NCBI RefSeq assembly: GCF_000473365.1 | Contig: NZ_KI421517.1 | Coordinates: 4,600,296 to 4,664,295 of the forward strand | DNA: 64,000 nt | Source: Adhaeribacter aquaticus DSM 16391 | GTDB lineage: Bacteria > Bacteroidota > Bacteroidia > Cytophagales > Hymenobacteraceae | Direction of reading: 5' to 3' | Shown: positions 25,682-34,220 of the stretch, piece after piece | How positions within the stretch are numbered: position 1 is the first letter of the stretch | How the letters are laid out: each line of letters begins with the position of its first letter | Position numbers and translations under genes: made by a program | Notes under the pieces: generated by a model | Databases searched by the model: none | What the model saw: only the letters and a program-made list of their open reading frames with translations | Told to the model about the DNA's origin: nothing

Positions 25682-26503
25682 ATGAAACAAAATAAAACAA
25701 TTAGTATCCTGGGTTGTGGTTGGTTAGGTATGCCTTTGGCCACAAGCTTTTTAACTAAAGGGTATAAAGTAAAAGGATCTACTACCACAGATAGCAAACT
25801 GGCAGAACTGGCAGATAAAAATATTATACCTTTTTTAATAAATTTATCTGATTCTGCAGCAGGAACTAATTTAACTACCTTCCTGGAAGCGGATATTCTC
25901 ATCATTAGCTTCCCGCCCCGGCTACGAGCCGGGCAAGGAGCTATGTACCTGGAACAAATACATTTACTAAAACAGGCAATTAGTAATTCCCCTGTAGAGC
26001 AAATTTTATTTATAAGTTCTACCTCTGTTTATCCTGATTTAAATAAAACAATAACGGAAGCAGAAGACCTAACTCTTTCTATAGAAAACAACCCGCTCCT
26101 GCAAGCGGAAGCGGAAATTACTTCACTTAAAGAAAAAACCGTTACCATTTTACGTTTTGCTGGTTTGGTAGGGGGAGCACGGCATCCCGGCAGGTTTTTC
26201 GCCGGAAAGCTCAATGTTCCTAACCCGAAAGGCCCGGTAAACCTAATTCATCTGGAAGATTGCCTGGCTATCATAGAAACTATTGTTCGGGAAGCGCATT
26301 GGAATAAAATTTTTAACGCCGCAGCTGATGAGCATCCGAGCCGCAAGGAGTTTTATACCGCCGCAGCAAAGGATTTAAATTTATTACCACCGGCTTTTTC
26401 CACATCCTCCCCTGCTGATTCTTTTAAAATTATTAGCAATAAAAAATTAAAAGAAGAGCTGGGTTATGCATTTAAGAAGCCAAACCCCATGCAATTCTTT
26501 TAA
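25682..26503 (+). CDS. NAD(P)-binding sugar-epimerase-like SDR protein (YeeZ-like)
   Basis: From ATG 25682 the protein is 273 residues. It has a Rossmann fold opening with ISILGCGWLGMPLA, the GxGxxG motif in the YeeZ form, an ISSTSVY strand for the catalytic Ser region, and RFAGLVGGARHPGRFFAG near the substrate site. The classical YxxxK pair is not evident, as is common in this atypical SDR subgroup. The substrate is unknown. A hypothetical start at 25661 would overlap the promoter element and is rejected. The flavoprotein gene follows 12 bases after its stop. Confidence 0.85.
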   Translation: MKQNKTISILGCGWLGMPLATSFLTKGYKVKGSTTTDSKLAELADKNIIPFLINLSDSAAGTNLTTFLEADILIISFPPRLRAGQGAMYLEQIHLLKQAISNSPVEQILFISSTSVYPDLNKTITEAEDLTLSIENNPLLQAEAEITSLKEKTVTILRFAGLVGGARHPGRFFAGKLNVPNPKGPVNLIHLEDCLAIIETIVREAHWNKIFNAAADEHPSRKEFYTAAAKDLNLLPPAFSTSSPADSFKIISNKKLKEELGYAFKKPNPMQFF

Positions 26504-26515
26504 AGGATAATTGGT

Positions 26516-27751
26516 ATGTCGGGAAGAAAAGAAAAAATAGTTGTAATTGGCGGAGGTGCGGCAGGATTTTTTGCCGCTATTACTTGTGCTCAAAATAATC
26601 CGGAGGTAGAAGTTATTCTGCTGGAGAAGACAACTAAACTTTTGTCTAAAGTTAAAATTTCAGGCGGTGGAAGATGCAATGTAACGCATGCGCTGTTTAA
26701 CCCTAATCAGTTTATCCATTTCTATCCCCGGGGCGGCAAGTTCCTGAAAAGCTGCTTTAAAATTTTTGGTGCTACCGAAACGGTAGCGTGGTTTGAAAAG
26801 CGGGGCGTAAAATTAAAAGCCGAACCTGATGGCCGTATGTTTCCGGTTACCGATAATTCCGAAACCATTGTAAATTGCCTAATACAGGAAGCTCGAAAAA
26901 CCGGAGTAATTATAAAAACCGGAGTAGGCGTAGAAGCCATTGTAAAAAGTAATGCCGGAAATGCATTCTCTTTACATTTAACTTCTGGCGACACCATACT
27001 TGCTGCCAAGGTATTAGTTAGTACTGGTGGTAATCCAAAAAGCCAAAATTATCAATGGTTGTCAAATTTAGGCCACACCATTCTAGCCCCGGCACCTTCT
27101 TTATTTACGTTCAATGTTCCTAATTCGCCATTAAAAGAGCTCCCGGGCATTTCTGTAGCTAATGCCAGAGTAAAAATAGCCGGGCAACCTTTAGAAAATG
27201 AAGGACCACTATTAATAACGCACTGGGGCTTTAGCGGACCTGCCATTTTAAAGTTATCGGCTTGGGGAGCGCGCCTATTACAGGATATAAATTATCATTT
27301 TACCGCCTTAATAAATTGGATTCCGGATTATACAGAAGAAACTTTACGCGCTTTTCTGACTGATTACCGCAAGCAATACCCAAAACGCCTGGTCGTCTCC
27401 AATCCCATATTTGGTTTGCCACAACGCTTATGGAAAGTATTGAATGCCATTTCTGAGATACCTGATCAAACGGTCTGGGCAGAACTACCGGCCAAAAATC
27501 AAAATAAATTAGTAGAGTCTTTGATTAGGGCACCTTTTGAGGTGAAAGGTAAAACAACTTTTAAAGATGAATTTGTTACCTGCGGGGGCATCGCCCTACC
27601 CGAAATTAATGCAGCCACCATGGAAAGTAAATTAATTCCTAATTTATTTTTTGCTGGTGAGGTGCTGGATATAGATGGCGTTACCGGGGGCTTTAACTTT
27701 CAGGCCGCCTGGACTACTGGGTATTTAGCCGGTAAAGCAATGGCAGGTTAA
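26516..27751 (+). CDS. FAD-dependent oxidoreductase, HI0933/YhiN family
   Basis: The 411-residue flavoprotein starts with a dinucleotide fold VVIGGGAAGFFAAI and the family mark SGGGRCNVTH (about 50-59), then a central domain and the C-terminal FAD motif NLFFAGEVLDIDGVTGGFNFQAAWTTG. These define the HI0933 family (YhiN), whose natural reaction is not settled. It is 12 bases downstream of the SDR gene, so the two are probably one operon. Confidence 0.93.
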   Translation: MSGRKEKIVVIGGGAAGFFAAITCAQNNPEVEVILLEKTTKLLSKVKISGGGRCNVTHALFNPNQFIHFYPRGGKFLKSCFKIFGATETVAWFEKRGVKLKAEPDGRMFPVTDNSETIVNCLIQEARKTGVIIKTGVGVEAIVKSNAGNAFSLHLTSGDTILAAKVLVSTGGNPKSQNYQWLSNLGHTILAPAPSLFTFNVPNSPLKELPGISVANARVKIAGQPLENEGPLLITHWGFSGPAILKLSAWGARLLQDINYHFTALINWIPDYTEETLRAFLTDYRKQYPKRLVVSNPIFGLPQRLWKVLNAISEIPDQTVWAELPAKNQNKLVESLIRAPFEVKGKTTFKDEFVTCGGIALPEINAATMESKLIPNLFFAGEVLDIDGVTGGFNFQAAWTTGYLAGKAMAG

Positions 27752-27868
27752 AATTTAAAATCTCTATCTTTAAATACCATAATATTCACGCCTGATTAAA
27801 ACAAAATTTTTCATTTGGTAGTAAAATAAGATTAATCGTTGTATCAAAACATTAGTCAATATAAATCT

Positions 27869-28312
27869 ATGGAAAAAGGAAATGAATTTGTTTCAGTTGT
27901 TCACCACTTGATTGAACGCTGCAAAGAAGGACAAATAGGATATGCCCATGCTGCAAAAGATATTGAGGATCCAGAACTAAAATCTTTATTCCATCAGTAT
28001 TCTGTTCAGCGCGACCAAATGGTAACAGAATTGCAGCACGAACTACACCAGATGGGTAAAACCGATGATGAAAGTACTTCTATTGAAGGTACTATTCATC
28101 GTACCTGGATGGATTTATCTTCTGCCTTGTTGAATAAAGATAAAAAACAAGTTTTACGGGAAGCAGAACGCGGCGAGGATTATGCTGTTGCTGCTTTTGA
28201 CAAAGCCTTACAAGCGGATTTACCTGGAAACTTGAAAACCATTGTTCAAAAACAATATCAGCAGGTAAAAGAAGCCCACGATCGAATTCGTGACTTACGT
28301 GACTCAGCTTAA
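27869..28312 (+). CDS. PA2169/DUF2383 family four-helix-bundle protein
   Basis: Using ATG 27869 the protein is 147 residues and begins MEKGNEFVSVVHHLIERCKE. It is all-helical, with repeated Glu/His positions as in ferritin-like PA2169 family proteins (ERCKEGQIGYAHAAKDI, ELQHELHQMG, AERGEDYAVAAFDKAL). Members are induced by stress in several bacteria; iron binding is suspected. A weak -7-like TATCTTTA is at 27765. Two hairpin terminators follow. Confidence 0.82.
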   Translation: MEKGNEFVSVVHHLIERCKEGQIGYAHAAKDIEDPELKSLFHQYSVQRDQMVTELQHELHQMGKTDDESTSIEGTIHRTWMDLSSALLNKDKKQVLREAERGEDYAVAAFDKALQADLPGNLKTIVQKQYQQVKEAHDRIRDLRDSA

Positions 28313-28332
28313 TTTCAGGTTAAAACACAAGC

Positions 28333-28366
28333 ATAAAAAAAAGGAGGTTAATGCTCCTTTTTTTAT
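28333..28366 (+). terminator. Terminator after PA2169-family gene
   Basis: AAAAAAAGGAG pairs with CTCCTTTTTTT across a seven-base loop 20 bases after the stop codon. Confidence 0.85.
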
Positions 28367-28393
28367 GTCAAAAATTTAACTTCACAATAAATA

Positions 28394-28425
28394 AAAAGGC
28401 TCAACCAAAACTGGTTGAGCCTTTT
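28394..28425 (-). terminator. Terminator after DEAD-box helicase gene
   Basis: AAAAGGCTCAACCA (28394-28407) pairs with TGGTTGAGCCTTTT (28412-28425) around a four-base loop. It lies 76 bases downstream of the leftward helicase stop and can also act rightward. Confidence 0.8.
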
Positions 28426-28501
28426 CTTAAGAGCAAATCCCTCTTTTAATCCTTATGTATGCTCTTACTACCGTATTTTTTACGTAGCTAATATTTGAAG
28501 G

Positions 28502-30256
28502 TTACCAGCGTCTGGATTTTTCTTTCCGACGATCACCACCTCTGTCTCCGCCACGGTCACGATCACCTCCACGGTCTCCACCTCTATCACGATCGCCGCC
28601 GCCGCCGAAGCGTCTCTTAGGTTTATCGTCAAATCTGCCTCTGGATTCTCTATCGCCAGAACCAGACCCTCCGCCTTCACCTGCCGTTTTCTTCTGGGCT
28701 TTTTCAAAGCTAACAGGTTTGCCTAACAATGTAGTGCGGCCAATTTTATCTATTACCTCAGATAAATATTCTGTAGAAACTTCAACAAAACTGAATTTAT
28801 CGTACAAATCTATGTCTCCAATTTTGCTGGTAGGCACAGATGTATTTTCGGTTATCGCTTCAATGATATCTTTGGGATGCACCCGGTCTTTTTTACCAAT
28901 GGTAACAAATAAACGGCTAAAACCTTCGCGTGGGCCTTTCATCTCTTCGGATGCAGCTTGTGCTTTGGCTTCTTTCATGCTTATTTTCAACAAAGCCGCA
29001 GCCACTTCCAACGAAGTAAAATCTTCGGCTAATAAGCGTTCGATGCGGGAAATTTGTTTTTCCAGTTTTCCTTTGGCAATAACCTCTTTAATCTGATCAA
29101 GGAATAAATTGGTTTTAATCTCCGCAACATCTTCGTAGCTAGGTACCGCCGCCAGTTTTATTTTGGCGTTGGTGTAGCGCATAATATCTTTTAATTTATA
29201 GATATCGCGACCCGATACAAACGAAAACGCTCTACCTGATTTACCAGCGCGGCCGGTACGACCAATACGGTGTACATAAGCTTCTTCATCCTGTGGTAAA
29301 TCATAGTTAAATACTGCTTCCAGATCTTCAACGTCAATACCACGGGCAGCTACATCGGTTGCAACCAAAAACTCCAACGTGCCGGCTTTAAATTTAGCCA
29401 TTACATTGCTCCGTTGCGTCTGGTTCATATCACCGTGTAAACCATCGGCAAAGTAACCTCTGGCTTGCAAATTAGCTACCAGTTCATCAACCATCCGTTT
29501 GGTATTACAGAAAACAATCATCGATTTCAGGTTGTACATGTCAATAATCCGTGACAGCACATCCATTTTCATGTTGTTACGAACCTCGTAATACGATTGC
29601 TCAATGTTAGAAACTGTTAAGGTCTGATGTACAACTTTAACAATCTGCGGATTTGTCTGATATTTTTTAGTCAGTTCCATGATTGGTTTGCTCATGGTAG
29701 CCGAGAAGAAAATAGTCTGACGTTCAGTTGGTATCTTGGTTAATACAAATTCAATATCCTCTCTAAAGCCCATGTCTAACATTTCATCGGCTTCATCCAG
29801 GATTATTTTTTTAACGGAGTCTAATTGTAAAGTTCCGCGCTCAATATGGTCCATTACCCGGCCCGGCGTACCAATTACAATTTGCACTCCACTTTTCAGG
29901 GCCCGTAACTGCCGGTCATAAGACTGACCACCGTAAATAGGAACTACCTGAATATCTCTTTTATATTTTATTAATTTACTTATTTCTTCGGAAACCTGAA
30001 CCGCTAATTCGCGGGTTGGGCATAATATTAATGCCTGTACACTGCGGTTTTTCGGGTCAATGCTTTCAATGGTAGGAATACCAAATGCAGCTGTTTTACC
30101 TGTTCCGGTTTGAGCTTGGCCAATCACGTCGCGGCCTTCTAAAATATACGGAATCGCCTCCGTTTGTATCGGTGATGCTTCTTCGAATCCCATATCAGCT
30201 ATAGCACGCTGCATTTCCTGGGACAATGGAAGCTCATCAAATCTTAATTTGTTCAT
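28502..30256 (-). CDS. DEAD-box RNA helicase (DeaD/CshA-like) with Arg/Gly/Asp tail
   Basis: The 584-residue protein has all helicase motifs in order: Q motif SPIQTEAIPYILEGRD, AQTGTGKT, PTRELAVQ, DEAD, SAT, ATDVAARGIDV and HRIGRTGRAG. A DbpA-type RNA-binding domain follows (about 455-530, RLFVTIGKKDRVHPKDII), then a basic tail of GGDRDRG repeats ending RRKEKSRRW. It remodels structured RNA in ribosome assembly, mRNA decay or cold growth. A perfect -7 element on its strand 169 bases upstream implies a leader of about 160 bases. Confidence 0.95.
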   Translation of the reverse strand: MNKLRFDELPLSQEMQRAIADMGFEEASPIQTEAIPYILEGRDVIGQAQTGTGKTAAFGIPTIESIDPKNRSVQALILCPTRELAVQVSEEISKLIKYKRDIQVVPIYGGQSYDRQLRALKSGVQIVIGTPGRVMDHIERGTLQLDSVKKIILDEADEMLDMGFREDIEFVLTKIPTERQTIFFSATMSKPIMELTKKYQTNPQIVKVVHQTLTVSNIEQSYYEVRNNMKMDVLSRIIDMYNLKSMIVFCNTKRMVDELVANLQARGYFADGLHGDMNQTQRSNVMAKFKAGTLEFLVATDVAARGIDVEDLEAVFNYDLPQDEEAYVHRIGRTGRAGKSGRAFSFVSGRDIYKLKDIMRYTNAKIKLAAVPSYEDVAEIKTNLFLDQIKEVIAKGKLEKQISRIERLLAEDFTSLEVAAALLKISMKEAKAQAASEEMKGPREGFSRLFVTIGKKDRVHPKDIIEAITENTSVPTSKIGDIDLYDKFSFVEVSTEYLSEVIDKIGRTTLLGKPVSFEKAQKKTAGEGGGSGSGDRESRGRFDDKPKRRFGGGGDRDRGGDRGGDRDRGGDRGGDRRKEKSRRW

Positions 30257-30424
30257 GTGTTTTTCGATTAAAATAATTTATACGCTATTTGAAACGAGCA
30301 GATACTTTATTTTAACGACGTTTAGAAAGAAAAATACCGGCGAGATAATACTAGATGCTAACGGAAACGTGGCTAATGTACCAGCCATGTGTGAATAATT
30401 GACTGCTAATTTCAAAATTTTGTT

Positions 30425-30432
30425 CAAAGATA
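30425..30432 (-). promoter_or_regulatory. -7 promoter element (TATCTTTG) of the helicase gene
   Basis: CAAAGATA on the + strand reads TATCTTTG leftward. Transcription from it would begin near 30418, giving the helicase mRNA a leader of about 160 bases. Long leaders are common on cold-shock mRNAs. Confidence 0.55.
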
Positions 30433-30688
30433 AGGAATAAATTTGGAAGGTAAACTATATAGGGAAAAAACTATAAAATAAAAAAGCCTGCTTTGCGTTC
30501 ACGCTCTTCTATCTGAATGGCTTTTGTCTCGCTGCCTGAACTTTACAAACCTCCTTACTCTTCAGGGAGGGAATTGCTTGTAAAACCTTGGCAAAAGCCG
30601 TATCTTTAACTTATCAAAATAGCTTGTTCGAACTTCAAAATCTTCCTTTTCGAACCTCTTATTTACAACAACAACTAACCTGCTAAAA
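30433..30688. other. Intergenic region between divergent helicase and addA-like genes
   Basis: With the helicase leader (30257-30432) it makes a 432-base gap. The right part is less AT-rich than most gaps and holds CCTCCTTACTCTTCAGGGAGG, a weak hairpin at about 30550-30570, and a TATCTTTA (-7-like) at about 30601 that could serve the rightward gene. No ORF with family character is seen. Confidence 0.4.
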
Positions 30689-33600
30689 GTGCCACAAACG
30701 TTTAAAATATATTCTTCTTCGGCCGGATCTGGGAAAACCTATCATTTAACCAAAGAATATTTAAAGCTTGCCTTGCAAAGTCAAAGCCCGGCTTATTACA
30801 AAACTATTCTGGCTATAACCTTTACCAACGATGCCGCCAATGAGATGAAAGAGCGGATTTTGTCGGCTATGCGGAACTTTAATGATGCAGGATTAGATGA
30901 AAAAATGAAAGCCCGGAGTGAGGAGCTTTTACAGAGTATAACAAAAGATATACAGGACGAATACGGCCAACCGGATACAGACATTGAAACTATCCGGAAG
31001 CGGGCTCAACTAACGTTCGAACAAATTTTATACAATTATTCCGAATTTTCAGTAAGCACCATTGATGCTTTTGTTAATAAAGTAGTTACTGCGTTTACCC
31101 GGGAATTAAATATCCCCTATAATTTTGAAGTTGACCTGGATACGGCCACGTTATTAACTACTGCGGTATCTATGTTGTTAGACAAAGTGAATAACGCGCC
31201 AGAAAATAGCTTGCTGGCCCAAACGTTGGAAAACTTCGCCCTGGAAAAAGCCGAAGAAGGTCGTAGTTGGAACAACTTGCCAATAGAACTTGCCTCTTTT
31301 GCCGCTAATTTATTAAATGAACAGGTATACGAAGCGGTTTCGGAGCTGCAAAAGCTATCTCTGGAAGATTTTAAAAGAATACGGAAGGAACTATACCATC
31401 AAAAGAGTCAGATTGAAAATACAGTTCAGGAAACAGCCCAGGCAGCTATTAATTTAATTCAGGCCAACCAGGTAGATCCGGCTTTTTTACATTATAAAGA
31501 AAAAGGTATTTACGGTTTTTTTAATAAGTACCTAGGCAAGTTTGAATTTAACCAGCCCAATTCTTATGCCTGGCAAACCATTAATAATGATAAATGGTGC
31601 GGTGCCAAAGTACCTAAAGACGTGGAAGCCCGGGTAGACGGCATCAAAGGTGAATTAGCAGAACATTTTCATACCATAGAGGCCGTCCGGACAACACATG
31701 CCGCCTACTACGTACTTATTAATGAGATTCTCAAGCATCTGTACCAAATCTCAGTGTTAAATGAACTAGAAAAGTGTATTCAGGATATAAAACGCGATAA
31801 AAACCTGGTGCATATTTCGGAATTTAACAAGCGAATTTCTGATATAGTACTAAAAGAGCCTGTGCCTTTTATTTACGAGCGGCTTGGCGAAAAATACAAC
31901 CACATCTTAATTGACGAATTTCAGGATACCTCCTCGTTGCAGTGGAACAACCTGCTGCCGTTAATTGAAAACTCACTGGCTTCCGGACATTTTAATATGG
32001 CTGTAGGCGATGCCAAACAGGCCATTTACCGCTGGCGGGGGGGCGATATGGATCAGATTCTGCACCTCTACAAAAAAAATACGCCTGCTTTGTACCGGAA
32101 CTGGAATAACGAGGACTTATTGGAAGCCCGCTACGAGACTTTAGATTTAAGCCTTTCGCCTGCTGACCTAAACACCAATTACCGCAGCACGAAAGAGATT
32201 ATTGACTTTAACAACAGTTTATTTAAGTGCGTGAGCGATACTTACGGGAACTACCCGATGCTGCAAAGTATCTACGATGAGAATTTTAAACAGGAAGTTC
32301 CAACTGGTAGCGCCCGAACTGGTGGGCACATTCAGATACTTTTTACGCATAACGAAGATTCTAATTACGAGCATGACCTGGATAGCTGCGAACGCACCGA
32401 AACCTTTTACGCAGGTTACAACAAACCTCAACTCCTAACTTACCAGGAAAGTACGCTGGCTATAACCTTACAGCTAATTCAGAAGGCCATAGCCGAAGGT
32501 TACGAATGGAAAGATATAGCCATTTTGTGCCGTACGAACCGCAACAGCCGCCTGGTAGCAGGCTTCCTGAAAGAAAAGAAGTTCGATATTATTTCGCAGG
32601 ACTCTCTTTCACTACAATTTGCAGAAGTTGTAAATTTAATTGTAGCGCTGTTTCGGGTATTTAACCGCCCCAATGATACCTTGGCCCGCTCAGAGGCCAT
32701 GTATCTTGTTAGCAAGGTTGTTGTTAAAATGCAGCCGGATAATAACCTGACCCAGGCTTTTACTTCTGTTGCTAATTATGAAGATAATACAGCCTTTTTT
32801 GATAAGCTACGCGAGTTTGGGTACGATTTAGAAGAAAAGGAAACCGGCAACCTGTCTATTTACGAACTAACCGAAAAAATAATCCGGGTGTTTGGGTTGC
32901 TGGGTAAAAACAACGAATGTGAATACTTATTCCGGTTTCTGGATGTAGTACTGGAGTATAGCCTGAACCAAAGCAATAATTTAAACAATTTCCTGGAGTA
33001 TTGGGAAATGCACAAAGAGAAACTTAGTATCAATTCGCCTAAAAACCGGAATGCCATAACCATAACCAGTATCCATAAATCCAAAGGTCTGGCTTATCCG
33101 GTTGTTATTATTCCTTTTGCTGATTGGTCGTTGGAGCCGCAGCGGGGAGCTTTATTGTGGAGCAAATTGCCTCCTGAGCTGCCTATTGCCAATCTTATTC
33201 CGGCAGCAGTGGTAAATTTGGGCAAACGCTTAGAAGAAACATCTTTACAGCCCCAATACCAGGCTGAAATGGAGAAAACATTTATCGAGAACCTGAATAT
33301 GCTGTACGTTGGGTTTACCCGCCCCGAAGACCGGCTTTATATTATCTCTAATAAAAAGGAATTTAAACAAGCTAATAACCAGAAAACAATCAGCTACCTG
33401 CTTTACCAATATTTGCAACACCAGGAATTGTGGCAGGAAGAAAAACTTTGTTACCAATTAGCCAAAGGCACCCCAACCAAAAAAGCTGCTGCTAAAATTA
33501 TAGATGATGTTTTTCATGTAGATTTGTTTGAATCCTATAATTGGACGCAACGCTTAAAGCTAAAGCAACATGCCAATAACGTATTCGACTTTGCTACCCA

Positions 33601-34054
33601 GCAGGAACACCGCCGACTAAACCGAAAACTGCATTATGCCCTCTCCCGCATTACAACAGCCAACGAGCTCCCTTTAGTTTTGAAACAGCTAGTCAACGAA
33701 GGCATTATCAGCAGCAAAGATGCTCCGGAGCTAAAGGAAATGTTATCAAAAATTATTCATCATCCGGAATTAAAGCGTTTTTTCAGCCCGGAAACTTTTG
33801 TAGAAAAAGATAAAGAAATATTAAACCTAAAGGCGACCCGTTACAAACCAAATCGCATTGCCTTGGATGGCAGCAAAGTAGTACTGATGGATTTTAAGGC
33901 CCCTCCTTTTACTCAGGAACACGCCGATAATTTAAATTTTTACGCCAGTTTATTTAAAGGGCTTTTCTTTTCCGAGATAGAATGCATCCTGTATTATTTT
34001 GATGTAGAAGAAATAGAGAGATGGGCTTACGCAAGCGAAGCAGTAGTTAACTAA
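30689..34054 (+). CDS. UvrD/RecB-like helicase, AddA-type recombination subunit
   Basis: The 1121-residue protein is a superfamily 1A helicase: Walker A YSSSAGSGKTYH (about 8-19), Walker B ILIDEFQDTS, motif III AVGDAKQAIYRWRGG, TNYRST, ITSIHKSKGLAYPVV and LYVGFTRPEDRLY. The C-terminal part has a PD-(D/E)XK-like block, YKPNRIALDGSKVVLMDFK. The first catalytic Asp is replaced by Asn (about 1054), so this nuclease may be inactive. The start is GTG 30689. With the AddB-type gene downstream it should process double-strand breaks for RecA. Confidence 0.88.
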   Translation: MPQTFKIYSSSAGSGKTYHLTKEYLKLALQSQSPAYYKTILAITFTNDAANEMKERILSAMRNFNDAGLDEKMKARSEELLQSITKDIQDEYGQPDTDIETIRKRAQLTFEQILYNYSEFSVSTIDAFVNKVVTAFTRELNIPYNFEVDLDTATLLTTAVSMLLDKVNNAPENSLLAQTLENFALEKAEEGRSWNNLPIELASFAANLLNEQVYEAVSELQKLSLEDFKRIRKELYHQKSQIENTVQETAQAAINLIQANQVDPAFLHYKEKGIYGFFNKYLGKFEFNQPNSYAWQTINNDKWCGAKVPKDVEARVDGIKGELAEHFHTIEAVRTTHAAYYVLINEILKHLYQISVLNELEKCIQDIKRDKNLVHISEFNKRISDIVLKEPVPFIYERLGEKYNHILIDEFQDTSSLQWNNLLPLIENSLASGHFNMAVGDAKQAIYRWRGGDMDQILHLYKKNTPALYRNWNNEDLLEARYETLDLSLSPADLNTNYRSTKEIIDFNNSLFKCVSDTYGNYPMLQSIYDENFKQEVPTGSARTGGHIQILFTHNEDSNYEHDLDSCERTETFYAGYNKPQLLTYQESTLAITLQLIQKAIAEGYEWKDIAILCRTNRNSRLVAGFLKEKKFDIISQDSLSLQFAEVVNLIVALFRVFNRPNDTLARSEAMYLVSKVVVKMQPDNNLTQAFTSVANYEDNTAFFDKLREFGYDLEEKETGNLSIYELTEKIIRVFGLLGKNNECEYLFRFLDVVLEYSLNQSNNLNNFLEYWEMHKEKLSINSPKNRNAITITSIHKSKGLAYPVVIIPFADWSLEPQRGALLWSKLPPELPIANLIPAAVVNLGKRLEETSLQPQYQAEMEKTFIENLNMLYVGFTRPEDRLYIISNKKEFKQANNQKTISYLLYQYLQHQELWQEEKLCYQLAKGTPTKKAAAKIIDDVFHVDLFESYNWTQRLKLKQHANNVFDFATQQEHRRLNRKLHYALSRITTANELPLVLKQLVNEGIISSKDAPELKEMLSKIIHHPELKRFFSPETFVEKDKEILNLKATRYKPNRIALDGSKVVLMDFKAPPFTQEHADNLNFYASLFKGLFFSEIECILYYFDVEEIERWAYASEAVVN

Positions 34055-34220
34055 ATCTAACGAATTAAGTTAAAAAGTTCCTCTTGCCAACCTTAGAACT
34101 TATTATTACTTGATTGAAACCTCTGCTTTATACCCGATTGAAGATTCATCTGGAAGCACCCTATTCAATTATTTAGCGGATTAAATAAAAACACCGCTTA
34201 AAGACAAAATATTAATATAA

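Noticed and set aside
28480-28707. Small leftward frame overlapping the helicase 3' end
   Set aside because: It is the alternative frame of the helicase's repetitive Arg/Gly/Asp tail.
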